A stretch of DNA of 64,000 nt from Niastella caeni (GTDB lineage Bacteria; Bacteroidota; Bacteroidia; Chitinophagales; Chitinophagaceae): assembly GCF_004834005.1 (NCBI RefSeq), contig NZ_STFF01000001.1, forward strand, positions 1 to 64,000, given 5' to 3'. The notes under the pieces were generated by a model. The model ran no database searches, had not been told where the DNA came from, and saw only the letters and a program-made list of their open reading frames with translations. Positions 14,618 through 22,447 of this stretch are shown here, in pieces; the stretch's first letter is position 1; every line of letters starts with the position of its first letter. A program made the position numbers and the translations under genes.

Positions 14618-15865
14618 TCACTTCTTTTTTATGCTGATATAAGTAATTTTTTTCTTTTCTTTCTCAATGTATATACCTTCCTTCTTTAAAACAGAAACCC
14701 ATTCGTTAACGTCATTTTCTTTCCTTTCCATGGCAATGTTTACCTCATAATAATTGTCTGCGAGTGATGGGTTCAGTTCAACTCTATGTTTTATGATGTT
14801 CTCAATTTCACGGGCTATTTTTTTTGCGCTTATATAACCTTTAATAAATAATGAGTCACGCAAATTGATCTTGAATTGTTCAGGCTTGCCATCATCTTTT
14901 TTCATTAAAATGTCCCCACTTGTTTTTATATCTTTCAAAATAAACACGGTGGTGTCAATTTGTATCTTTTCCGTTTGCAGTCCGAAAACAGCATTTAATT
15001 GATTGATGAACAGATCGTCAAAATTGCCAAATAAGTTGGAGGATGAAAAAAGGAGATTATATCTGTTTGCCAGGTTAGTAGAATCAATATAGGCTAATGC
15101 TGCAGGAATGAGAAAGTGATACTTCGAAATTTCGCCATATGCAAGCTGGTAGAATTGCAAAACGTTTTGTGCTCTACATTCGTATTCTTTAATTTTTTCT
15201 ACCGTATCAATAAATGTATTTACAAAATAGTCTTTAAGTATTCTCTTCGGCCTTTGATCATTTGTAATGCTTACTTCAGGCCTGTCGCCCAACTCACTAT
15301 TAGATAATTCAAACCTGAATAGTTTGCTTGCATCCTCATTGTTTTGATATCTGGAAGCGATTTTCTTTTGCGGTATGTCAATCGACTTACCACCCAATAA
15401 CAGGTCTATTTCCTTTTCGGTTAAGAAATTAGGTAGGGTCTGCGATTGAATTTTCCCGCCTTTGTCTACTATAACTGTATGTGGAATGCTTTGGTGTGGA
15501 AAAATTGCTTTCAACTGTTTGGTGCTATCAAAAACAAAATTGAAAGGATACTGGTTTTTGGTTATGAAATTTATCACTTTTGGCAAGCCTTCACTTGCCA
15601 CGCAAACAACAAGCAAATCATTAGGATAAGCTTGTTTCAGTCTATTCACATGTGCCATTGCTTCTATACAAGGCATACACCAGGTTTCCCAAAATTCAAG
15701 AACTACAATCTTACCTTTTGATTGCCCCTTCAAATCATACCCTTGTAATGTATTCCCCTGAATTGATACAAGCTGTATACTTTCTATTGTTTTTTCAAAT
15801 TCAGTAGTTTGACAAAAAACTTTTGAACAAACAAGCAAACACAAAAAACTAAAAAAAAATCTCAT
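14618..15865 (-). CDS. Secreted TlpA-like thioredoxin with a long C-terminal domain
   Basis: 415 residues. A signal peptide (residues 1-18, ending VFCQ) is followed by a TlpA/AhpC-type thioredoxin fold. The active site is WCMPC in VLEFWETWCMPCIEAM (about 57-72), and a cis-Pro segment reads QSIPHTVIVDKGGKI. The protein would act in the periplasm or at the inner membrane in disulfide reduction or peroxide defence. Residues 180-415 form a second domain without clear motifs. The stretch FGLQTEKIQIDTTVFIL recalls the DUF3738 regions fused to TlpA in other Bacteroidota, but that link is weak. It stands alone, with an island repeat upstream. Confidence 0.85.
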   Translation of the reverse strand: MRFFFSFLCLLVCSKVFCQTTEFEKTIESIQLVSIQGNTLQGYDLKGQSKGKIVVLEFWETWCMPCIEAMAHVNRLKQAYPNDLLVVCVASEGLPKVINFITKNQYPFNFVFDSTKQLKAIFPHQSIPHTVIVDKGGKIQSQTLPNFLTEKEIDLLLGGKSIDIPQKKIASRYQNNEDASKLFRFELSNSELGDRPEVSITNDQRPKRILKDYFVNTFIDTVEKIKEYECRAQNVLQFYQLAYGEISKYHFLIPAALAYIDSTNLANRYNLLFSSSNLFGNFDDLFINQLNAVFGLQTEKIQIDTTVFILKDIKTSGDILMKKDDGKPEQFKINLRDSLFIKGYISAKKIAREIENIIKHRVELNPSLADNYYEVNIAMERKENDVNEWVSVLKKEGIYIEKEKKKITYISIKKK

Positions 15866-15941
15866 GATGATATTGTAATAATTAAAACTAAATAAAATTT
15901 GTTTTTATTCTCCGGATGTAAGGTAAATAGGTGACGCAAAG

Positions 15942-16027
15942 CGCTTAAATATATACCGTTAACCGGCTTTGGCTTAAAAAATCAGTATTGACAATTAAAA
16001 GTGTAGCATTCGCCTTTTAAATGTTAC
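15942..16027. repeat. 86-bp island repeat, copy B (right border region)
   Basis: CGCTTAAATATATACCGTTAACC and the following bases align with copy A at 14227. It lies 77 bp upstream of the TlpA-like gene and is the last island-type repeat toward the right, so it may mark that border. Confidence 0.65.
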
Positions 16028-16431
16028 TTTTTTTAGTAAATGTGTGGCAAAACTATGCCTGAGCAAATGTTCACGTAGAAGAAACTTGCCATTTTATCTG
16101 AGACTTCTCAATATTTCACCTAAAGTATACAATCTGCCTATTATTGACCTGACATTATTTGTTAAATATAGAAGATGATCAGGGTATATTAATTTAAAGC
16201 AAAATGAAATCATATTTTCATAATGTGTGAGTATGCGTATAAACACCTGCTTGCAAAAATGCCGTAATTCCACGCTTGTAATCAATGTCACATCTGATCA
16301 ACTTTGTGCATACAAAAGCTTTTGCAGTGGAGCAAAGCCCACTCTAATAAACGAACTGATCCCGTTCAGTTAATTCAGCGGGAGGCGTATTTCTGAAAAG
16401 CCTTACGAGTAAGACCTTAATCTATACAATC
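16028..16431. other. Gene-free upstream region of the AidA-type genes
   Basis: No gene is supportable; the minus-strand frame 16094-16291 has no domain. A short palindrome, AACTGATCCCGTTCAGTT (16354-16371), lies 60 bp before the first AidA-type start and could bind a regulator. Nothing further is seen. Confidence 0.4.
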
Positions 16432-16944
16432 ATGCCGAACAAAGTCATTAATGTCAATATCGTAATTGACACATCACGCCTCATGAACGATATTAAAAAT
16501 CCAAGTAAAGATCAAAACAATCCTACAGGCATTAACCATACTTATCAGTACATGGTGGTATCTGACGGAGCCAGTATCAGCGGTCAGGGTACCGGCGACC
16601 TGAGCTTTCAGGCCAAACAGGGTGATGTAGTACGTTTTTATGCTACATCGGAGTACGACAATTTTGACCAACCTGTAATTGTTTACAGTCTCTTTAAATT
16701 TGGCGGAGATGACGTGTTCTTAAAACCAAATTTCGAATTTCAGGCGTTTCCCGGACACGACACAATAGTGCCCAGCGGCTTTAATCCGCTTTCAGTAAAA
16801 AAGGTTCAGCAGGATTTCTGGTTTGCTCAAAACACAGTAAACAAAAAGGGAACTGAAAATTATGGTTTGCGATTTGCATTGTACGATACAGACCTTAACC
16901 TTTACGGTTATTTCCAATGGGATCCTACCATTATCGCAAAATAA
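16432..16944 (+). CDS. AidA/PixA inclusion-body family protein
   Basis: 170 residues without signal peptide. It opens with VINVNIVIDTSRLM and has YQYMVVSDGASISGQGTGDLSF in the middle. It ends with ENYGLRFALYDTDLNLYGYFQWDP, which are characteristic positions of the AidA/PixA family. PixA is a methionine-rich crystalline inclusion protein of Xenorhabdus and AidA a quorum-regulated protein of Ralstonia and Burkholderia. The biochemical role is unknown; intracellular storage or secreted host-interaction roles have been proposed. It is followed by a hairpin and a divergent relative. Confidence 0.85.
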   Translation: MPNKVINVNIVIDTSRLMNDIKNPSKDQNNPTGINHTYQYMVVSDGASISGQGTGDLSFQAKQGDVVRFYATSEYDNFDQPVIVYSLFKFGGDDVFLKPNFEFQAFPGHDTIVPSGFNPLSVKKVQQDFWFAQNTVNKKGTENYGLRFALYDTDLNLYGYFQWDPTIIAK

Positions 16945-16950
16945 TTAAAC

Positions 16951-16985
16951 AAGGCGGGATATATGCAAGTGGCAGTTCCCGCCTT
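16951..16985 (+). terminator. Hairpin between the two AidA-type genes
   Basis: AAGGCGGGA (16951-16959) pairs with TCCCGCCTT (16977-16985) around 17 bases. No T-run follows, so it may attenuate rather than end transcription into the second gene. Confidence 0.6.
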
Positions 16986-17011
16986 ATTCCCTGTCACTCA
17001 TCTATGTAGTT

Positions 17012-17590
17012 ATGGAAGAAAATACTTCAAACGCTATATGGTTGCATTTCATTGTGCTTACCTCCCTGCTTACAGATCGCTTCAATACTGCAAGTTCAGA
17101 CCCTTTAGCCCCTACTCCTCTATCAGCGGAATATATACAAGTGGTTAAGGTAAGCAGTACTGTGAATATTAAAGGGGATGATATTCCTGACCTAAGCACC
17201 AGTGAACTAAATATTATACCGCATGTGCTTGATATAACTGAAGATAGGGCAACTAACCTATACCTGCATGCAGCGTCGGATAGTTTCAATTATGATTCCC
17301 GTGTTATACTGTATAATGTACAGACCTACAAAGGTGATACTATTCTTGAGGGAAACGGAAATTTGCTCTTCTTCGAAGCCAAATCAACCATTACCCCGGT
17401 ATCTTTCAATCCCCTGGAATGCGGATTAACGCATCGTGATTTCTGGTTTTATCATAATAAGATATTTGGAACAGGAACCGGAAACTATGGTATTTGCATT
17501 GCCATCTTTCAGGACAACGGAAACATATTTGGTTTTTTTGAATTGAAGCTTCAGCTTTTAATACGCCCTGAAGATACTTCCGGTGTTTAA
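17012..17590 (+). CDS. AidA/PixA family protein, second copy
   Basis: 192 residues. The same family is shown by VSSTVNIKGDDIPDL, VSFNPLECGLTHRDFWFYHN and TGNYGICIAIFQDNGNIFGFF, which line up with FNPLSVKK-QQDFWFAQN and YGLRFALYDTDLNLYGYF in the first copy. The divergence shows an old duplication. The N-terminus (NAIWLHFIVLTSLLTDRF) is longer than in copy 1. It ends 7 bp from the convergent response regulator with no clear terminator between them. Confidence 0.8.
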   Translation: MEENTSNAIWLHFIVLTSLLTDRFNTASSDPLAPTPLSAEYIQVVKVSSTVNIKGDDIPDLSTSELNIIPHVLDITEDRATNLYLHAASDSFNYDSRVILYNVQTYKGDTILEGNGNLLFFEAKSTITPVSFNPLECGLTHRDFWFYHNKIFGTGTGNYGICIAIFQDNGNIFGFFELKLQLLIRPEDTSGV

Positions 17591-17597
17591 CGAGGCT

Positions 17598-18245
17598 TCA
17601 CACAATCCCATTCTTTACTGCAAAAATTACCAACCCCGCGGTATTCCGCACGCCTACCTTTTCGATCAACCGTTGGCGTATGCCTTCCACACTGCGTTGA
17701 CTGAGAAAAATGGTTTGACCTATTTCGGCGTTGGTTTTTTCTTCGCAAATAAGTTGCAACACCTCCAGTTCCCGCTCAGTAAAAGCAATATCCTGCCGGA
17801 AAGTAGGCTTTACATTTCCCCGGATAGTAAGTTTTCGGAGAAGGGCCTTATTGACCAGGTCGTTGAAATAATAGCCGGTTTCATGAACTGCATATATTGC
17901 CTTGTGTATCTCAGCCACATCTGCATTTTTTAGCAGGTAGCCATTGGCTCCCCGTTCCATCAGGTGGATAATAAACTTCTCATCGTCGTACATTGTCATC
18001 ACAAGTATCTTTATACCCGGAAACCGCTGCCGCAATACCCCTGCTGCCTCCATGCCGTCCATCCCCGGCATTTTCAGGTCGAGCAATACCACATCTACCG
18101 GAGTTGCTGCAACACCCTGCACCAGTTCCTCTCCTGCCCCGGCTTCCAGCACCACTTTAAAATTTTCATCCCTCGCCAGGCCCACTTTCAGTCCATCCCG
18201 GATAATCGCATAATCATCTGCAATAGCAATCTTTATTTTATCCAT
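17598..18245 (-). CDS. NarL/LuxR-type response regulator
   Basis: 215 residues from MDKIKIAIADDYAIIRDGLK; an upstream in-frame start would add 26 residues without homology. The receiver domain has Asp10/Asp11, phosphoacceptor Asp56 (VVLLDLKMPGMDG) and Lys106 (GYLLKNAD). The C-terminal LuxR helix-turn-helix (ERELEVLQLICEEKTNAEIG) ends the protein. It is the partner of the kinase encoded 43 bp upstream. Confidence 0.95.
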   Translation of the reverse strand: MDKIKIAIADDYAIIRDGLKVGLARDENFKVVLEAGAGEELVQGVAATPVDVVLLDLKMPGMDGMEAAGVLRQRFPGIKILVMTMYDDEKFIIHLMERGANGYLLKNADVAEIHKAIYAVHETGYYFNDLVNKALLRKLTIRGNVKPTFRQDIAFTERELEVLQLICEEKTNAEIGQTIFLSQRSVEGIRQRLIEKVGVRNTAGLVIFAVKNGIV

Positions 18246-18288
18246 AGTTAAGGTTTGAGGGGTATGTGCGAACGGGCCACATTCCCAT

Positions 18289-19083
18289 TCACACCGGCAA
18301 ATATAGATCAATATAGTAACCATCCGGTCGCTCAGAAAATTGCAGGTTGGCCTTAAGTAGTATCAGTCTGTTCTGAATGATCTTAAAGCCCATACTATCC
18401 TTTCTGTACCGCAATTCTTCAAACTGCTGTTGCGTTAGCCCCTCCCCGTCATGAAAAATGGTAAGCACCAGGCTGGTCGCATTAATAGTTCCACTGACCC
18501 TAAGTTTTTTCGGATGCGCGTGCCGCAGGATATTATTCACCAGTTCCTGCACGGTGCGGTAAACACTGACTGCATTTTCCCGCGGCACTGTGGTGTAACA
18601 GTTCTCCAACTCTACGGAAGCCTCGATCAGGTGTTCGTCTACTGTTTTTTGTATAAAATGCCGGATAGCCTCCATCAACCCGAATTCCTGAAGAATACTG
18701 GAATGGAGATTATGCGAGATGCCTCTGATCTTCTGAATAGCCATGTCAAGCAATTCCTGCCCCTTGTTATATAAGGCACTGTTATCTTCGTGCTCCTCGT
18801 TGAGCCGGATATTCTGGAAATGCAGTTTAGCCGAGAAGAGCAGGGCGCCCATTTCATCATGCAGTGCCTCGGCAATTCGCAACCGCTCAGATTCTTCGCT
18901 GCGCACCGCCGCCTCGATCAGCAATTCCTGTTGCTCTTCTTTCAACTGCTGGAGATGCTTATGATAGCGATATTTCCCGCGCTGAACGGAAATAAAGAAC
19001 AGGAGGAAGCTGATGAACAACAATAGCATCACCGAAACGCCCACAAGCACCAGCAGTTTAATATTATTATCGGGAGGATTCAT
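18289..19083 (-). CDS. HisKA_3-type sensor histidine kinase
   Basis: 264 residues from MNPPDNNIKLLVLVGVSVML; this start overlaps the preceding gene by 17 bp, a sign of translational coupling. One membrane helix (9-32) is followed by a coiled-coil linker and the phosphoacceptor motif EALHDEMGALLFSAKL (His75). The short HATPase has RTVQELVNNILRHAHP and GEGL. It lacks an extracellular domain, so sensing probably comes from the multi-pass protein encoded just upstream. Confidence 0.92.
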   Translation of the reverse strand: MNPPDNNIKLLVLVGVSVMLLLFISFLLFFISVQRGKYRYHKHLQQLKEEQQELLIEAAVRSEESERLRIAEALHDEMGALLFSAKLHFQNIRLNEEHEDNSALYNKGQELLDMAIQKIRGISHNLHSSILQEFGLMEAIRHFIQKTVDEHLIEASVELENCYTTVPRENAVSVYRTVQELVNNILRHAHPKKLRVSGTINATSLVLTIFHDGEGLTQQQFEELRYRKDSMGFKIIQNRLILLKANLQFSERPDGYYIDLYLPV

Positions 19084-19732
19084 ACAATGCTTTTGCCAAA
19101 AAAAGCTGGAACAGTATATACGAAACATTGTGGATGCTCCAGATATCCACTGCAAAATGAGTATAATGAACGGTCAACTCCTTATACAAGAGAAAAATAA
19201 AAAAATTTATTGCAACGTAGATGCCTAGTCCTGTCACTACCCAAAAATCGGGCTGCCGCCGGTTCATATCAAGGTCTTCTTTCACCTTATAAAAATAATA
19301 CTGAAGGCAATAAAAAAGAAGCAACCCCGCCTCTAAAGCCATCAACTGACTGCTCAGGGTATTGTAATCAAATAAATGTTCATATATGGAGAAATCTATG
19401 ACCACCAACAGCAGGAACAGCACTGGCACTGCCCGCTTTACTGTTTGCAGGAAAGGCTGGTGCAGTAAAATGAAAAAACGGCTGAATGCCAGCATTCTCA
19501 CTATAGAATGCAGATTATAAAGCCAGTTGTTGGAATTATAAGGCTGATGTATCAACATTCGCAACTTCCAGATGCAGTCGATAAGGACATTGCAGACGAG
19601 GGCGAACCAAATATAAAAAACAACCGGTTTTAAATAAGCCGGTTGTTTTCGATGACGAACCCAAACCCCCAGTGCAACCAGGGGCGCCCATGCTTCGGAC
19701 CAATCGAGCAGTTCGGAAAAGAAATCGCCCAT
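19067..19732 (-). CDS. Multi-pass membrane protein, probable sensor partner of the kinase
   Basis: 221 residues with about seven hydrophobic helices and few charges in the membrane parts (ALGVWVRHRKQP, VVFYIWFALVCNVLIDC, AVPVLFLLLVVIDFSIYEHL, LGIYVAINFFIFLLY). No enzymatic motif is visible. It starts the three-gene minus operon and overlaps the kinase gene. Similar 7-helix proteins next to HisKA_3 kinases are common in Chitinophagaceae. A sensory or signal-relay role is inferred from context. Confidence 0.75.
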   Translation of the reverse strand: MGDFFSELLDWSEAWAPLVALGVWVRHRKQPAYLKPVVFYIWFALVCNVLIDCIWKLRMLIHQPYNSNNWLYNLHSIVRMLAFSRFFILLHQPFLQTVKRAVPVLFLLLVVIDFSIYEHLFDYNTLSSQLMALEAGLLLFYCLQYYFYKVKEDLDMNRRQPDFWVVTGLGIYVAINFFIFLLYKELTVHYTHFAVDIWSIHNVSYILFQLFLAKALYESSR

Positions 19733-19774
19733 CGGTGATTGTTTAAGAGGTTACCATAGAAACAAGTGAGCGCA

Positions 19775-20254
19775 TTACAACATTTCCACGTCAACCATGG
19801 CAGTGGCTGGTGGAGAAGGATTGGTGTTCAACGATCCGTTGCCGGGAGTAGTTTGTGTGTCTGATAACTTAACAGCCTGAATGATGTACATTACCTGGCA
19901 GTTGTCGAACATGGAAGGCGTGAACAGCAGGTAATTGCAATCCGGATTTTGCTGCAGGTAAGCGCTCATTGCCGATCCATTAACCAGGTTAGCCGTGAGG
20001 TTAACGCAATCTACTTTAAGAACATTACCCAAAGTGGATTCGAGGATATCGGGACTATTAGGGTTCAAATACCCTGACGAGTTAAGTACATAACAACAGA
20101 GCTGCATGGCCGGGTTAGGGTTACCGTTTGATGAGAAATGGTTGTAGAAAACAAATACATCTACATTAAAATTATTTAACCAGTATTTTATTTGTTCGAC
20201 GGAGTACTTTACCTGGTTAAAGTTCAGGGTTTGCGGGTTAGAGGATTGTGCCAT
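19775..20254 (-). CDS. Hypothetical protein near the AidA/kinase cluster
   Basis: 159 residues, no signal peptide, Asn/Cys-rich. It includes VDVFVFYNHFSSNGNPNPAM, NPDCNYLLFTPSMFDNC and a low-complexity TQTTPGNGSLNTNPSPPATA tail. I do not recognise the family. It is 42 bp upstream of the membrane protein gene on the same strand and may be the first gene of that operon. Confidence 0.65.
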   Translation of the reverse strand: MAQSSNPQTLNFNQVKYSVEQIKYWLNNFNVDVFVFYNHFSSNGNPNPAMQLCCYVLNSSGYLNPNSPDILESTLGNVLKVDCVNLTANLVNGSAMSAYLQQNPDCNYLLFTPSMFDNCQVMYIIQAVKLSDTQTTPGNGSLNTNPSPPATAMVDVEML

Positions 20255-20460
20255 GGTATTAATTTTTTACAAAGCTATCAGCCCCATACATTAAAGGAAA
20301 GCGTATAAACACGTATTTCGAAGAATGCGCGCTTTCACGCAAATGAATTACCACACAATTCCCGATTTGATAACCGCATATTGTTTGATGTTATAATGTA
20401 ATATTATTAAATTAGCCGCATCCGGAAACAAACCAGCAAAAGCATTTAGGAAACCGACGT

Positions 20461-21453
20461 TCAGCACGCCATTTGACCGATGACCAGCTTATATCCTTTG
20501 CCATGCACATTCAGGATGCTTACGCGCGGATCAGCCTGCAACTTTTTACGCAATTTCGAAACGAACATATCCAGGCTCCGGCCAACGATCACGCCTTCAT
20601 CTTCCCACACTTGTTTCATCAACTGATCACGATCTATCATTTCCTGCTGGGCGTTGGCAAATACGTGCAACAGTTTGGCTTCTTTGGCTGTGAGCAGAAT
20701 GATGTCGGCACCAGCTACCAGTTGCTGACTTTCCCGGAAGAAAAGCAGGTTACCAATAGCAATACCGGTTGGCGTTGGGACTTCCTGTTTAATTGCTTCC
20801 GGTGGCAGATCTGGTTGAATATTTAGCGGTCCTGAACTATCCATCGTTATCCCGGATGAGGTACCCAGGGCTGGCATACTGCCTGGCTTGTGGGCAGTTC
20901 TTCCTTTTCTTATATAAAGTGCGCGGAATAGTAGACTTACCAGAATAGCCACCAGGCTACCTGCCAGCAGGCCGCTTGAAAACGGGTCCATGCCGGGTGC
21001 CCCGGATTCTGTAAACCTGATCCGGATATTGTAACAAGCTTTTTCCTGCCGGCGACCCAGGCAGGGTATTACATCGCGGGCATTGTCTTTATATATCTGA
21101 AATCCGAAGATCACTTCTGCCGATGGGGCGCAATGGATCACTTCCACGAGGTAACTGGAGGGGAGGCCGTTGGCCGCTACCACCCGGCGCACAATAGCCA
21201 CCAGGGTATCGGGCACAAAGGTAAAAGGTGCCGCAAACCGGATAAGGTATTCCTTGTTCGCCCGCTCTTCCACAGGGAGGATGCGGGAGGAGGAATCGCC
21301 GGCCTGTAACAGCAATTGGTGACCGATCTGCCGGATCACCAGCTTTTCAGTCGCCTGATCTATAACAGGCAGGGCAGCCCGGCCACGGATGGCGGTCCAG
21401 GAAACGATGACTATAAGGGCGGTGCCTATTGCCAACAAGACTTTCCAGCTCAT
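20461..21453 (-). CDS. Membrane-anchored one-component regulator with C-terminal winged helix
   Basis: 330 residues. Helix 1 is at about 4-22. A periplasmic segment of about 130 residues contains Cys (IHCAP, IPCLGRRQEKACYN). Helix 2 is at about 158-178 (GLLAGSLVAILVSLLFRALY), followed by a Pro/Gly linker. An OmpR/PhoB-type winged helix occupies about 232-327 (LTAKEAKLLHVFANAQQEMI, then LDMFVSKLRKKL and GKGYKL). The order is the reverse of ToxR/CadC, whose DNA-binding domain is N-terminal. It is divergent from the YceI gene and could regulate it directly from the membrane. Confidence 0.85.
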   Translation of the reverse strand: MSWKVLLAIGTALIVIVSWTAIRGRAALPVIDQATEKLVIRQIGHQLLLQAGDSSSRILPVEERANKEYLIRFAAPFTFVPDTLVAIVRRVVAANGLPSSYLVEVIHCAPSAEVIFGFQIYKDNARDVIPCLGRRQEKACYNIRIRFTESGAPGMDPFSSGLLAGSLVAILVSLLFRALYIRKGRTAHKPGSMPALGTSSGITMDSSGPLNIQPDLPPEAIKQEVPTPTGIAIGNLLFFRESQQLVAGADIILLTAKEAKLLHVFANAQQEMIDRDQLMKQVWEDEGVIVGRSLDMFVSKLRKKLQADPRVSILNVHGKGYKLVIGQMAC

Positions 21454-21559
21454 ACTTAAAATTACAGTATTCCCTGCAAGCCCCCCTAGCGCCGGGCAGA
21501 TTTTACATTCGTTTACATATTTTTTACCAGGTTTTTACCACTCCTGTGATCGCGCACTG

Positions 21560-21567
21560 TAGGTTTG
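21560..21567 (+). promoter_or_regulatory. -7 box of the YceI promoter
   Basis: TAGGTTTG is an exact TAnnTTTG. A T-rich stretch (TTTTTACC) sits about 30 bases upstream of it, where the -33 element is expected. The start codon is 57 bp downstream. The spacer to the divergent regulator is 171 bp. Confidence 0.55.
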
Positions 21568-21624
21568 TATCAACAGCCCGGGCTTCTTTGTTTCCGCTTT
21601 CATCATCACATAAATCAACATCTT

Positions 21625-22305
21625 ATGCGGTCAATCTTATTGTTCGTTTGCGCACCCTTGTGCCTCACCGGCGCCATCGCCTGCCGGGATCGTTCAACGG
21701 CGGCTATCGCTGCTTCTACACTTGCTATTACAGCGCCGGCGCCTTCCACCCCGGTGGGAAGTGTAGTGGGTTATTCCCTTGTTATACCTGAAAGTTTTGT
21801 CAATTGGAAAGGCATGCAAGTCATAGGAGGAAATGGACATCAGGGCTATATCAAACCCCTTACAGGCAACCTGGCTTTGGATGCCAACGGCACAATTGCA
21901 GGAGGCTATTTTGAACTGGATATGAATACAATTACCCTAACAGACAAAAATGACACGAGCAGCGATAACGGACTGGTATCGCATTTGAAAGACCCTGACT
22001 TCTTTGATGTGAAGAAGTATCCCAAGGGTACGTTTCAATTAACCAAAGCCATTAAAGCCTCCAGCGATTCTTCCTATTATATTACCGGGCAACTGACCTT
22101 GCGGGCCATCACAAAGGAGATCCATTTTCCGGCCACGATTGTCAGGAATGAGGAGAATATTGTTGCCACAGCGTCGCTCACAATAGACCGTACGAAATGG
22201 GGGATCACTTACCACGCAGGCAGTATATTTGGACTTGCGAAAGACAAATTGCTGGAAGACAGGGTACCGGTGTCACTGGCTTTACGATTTCACCAGCAGC
22301 AGTAG
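21625..22305 (+). CDS. YceI-like periplasmic lipoprotein
   Basis: 226 residues from MRSILLFVCAPLCLTGAIAC, with a lipobox Cys at position 20. The upstream in-frame start would add 20 residues ahead of a perfect signal. The mature part has the YceI lipocalin-like barrel signature: VNWKGMQVIG, GNLALDANGTIAGGYFELDM, HLKDPDFFDVKKYPKGTFQL and LTLRAITKEIHFPATIV. Family members bind isoprenoids or other lipids in the periplasm. It is divergent from the membrane-anchored regulator, which may control it. Confidence 0.92.
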   Translation: MRSILLFVCAPLCLTGAIACRDRSTAAIAASTLAITAPAPSTPVGSVVGYSLVIPESFVNWKGMQVIGGNGHQGYIKPLTGNLALDANGTIAGGYFELDMNTITLTDKNDTSSDNGLVSHLKDPDFFDVKKYPKGTFQLTKAIKASSDSSYYITGQLTLRAITKEIHFPATIVRNEENIVATASLTIDRTKWGITYHAGSIFGLAKDKLLEDRVPVSLALRFHQQQ

Positions 22306-22383
22306 GAAGCGGTTCAGGCAGGAACACCTGGAAAAAATATACAACCTGTTTATATTTTTGGAAGAGCAATTTGGTTCACACCA

Positions 22384-22418
22384 AAAAGGCAAGTCAGAAA
22401 ATGGCTTGCCATTTTTTA
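22384..22418. terminator. Bidirectional terminator between YceI and the transporter
   Basis: AAAAAGGCAAG and CTTGCCATTTTTT form a hairpin with A- and T-runs on either side. It lies between the two convergent genes. Confidence 0.75.
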
Positions 22419-22447
22419 TTTCTTTTTCCGTTAACCTTATAGTAACA

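Noticed and set aside
16094..16291. 65-codon minus-strand frame
   Set aside because: No domain, no start signal and no neighbours to support it; it lies in AT-rich upstream DNA.
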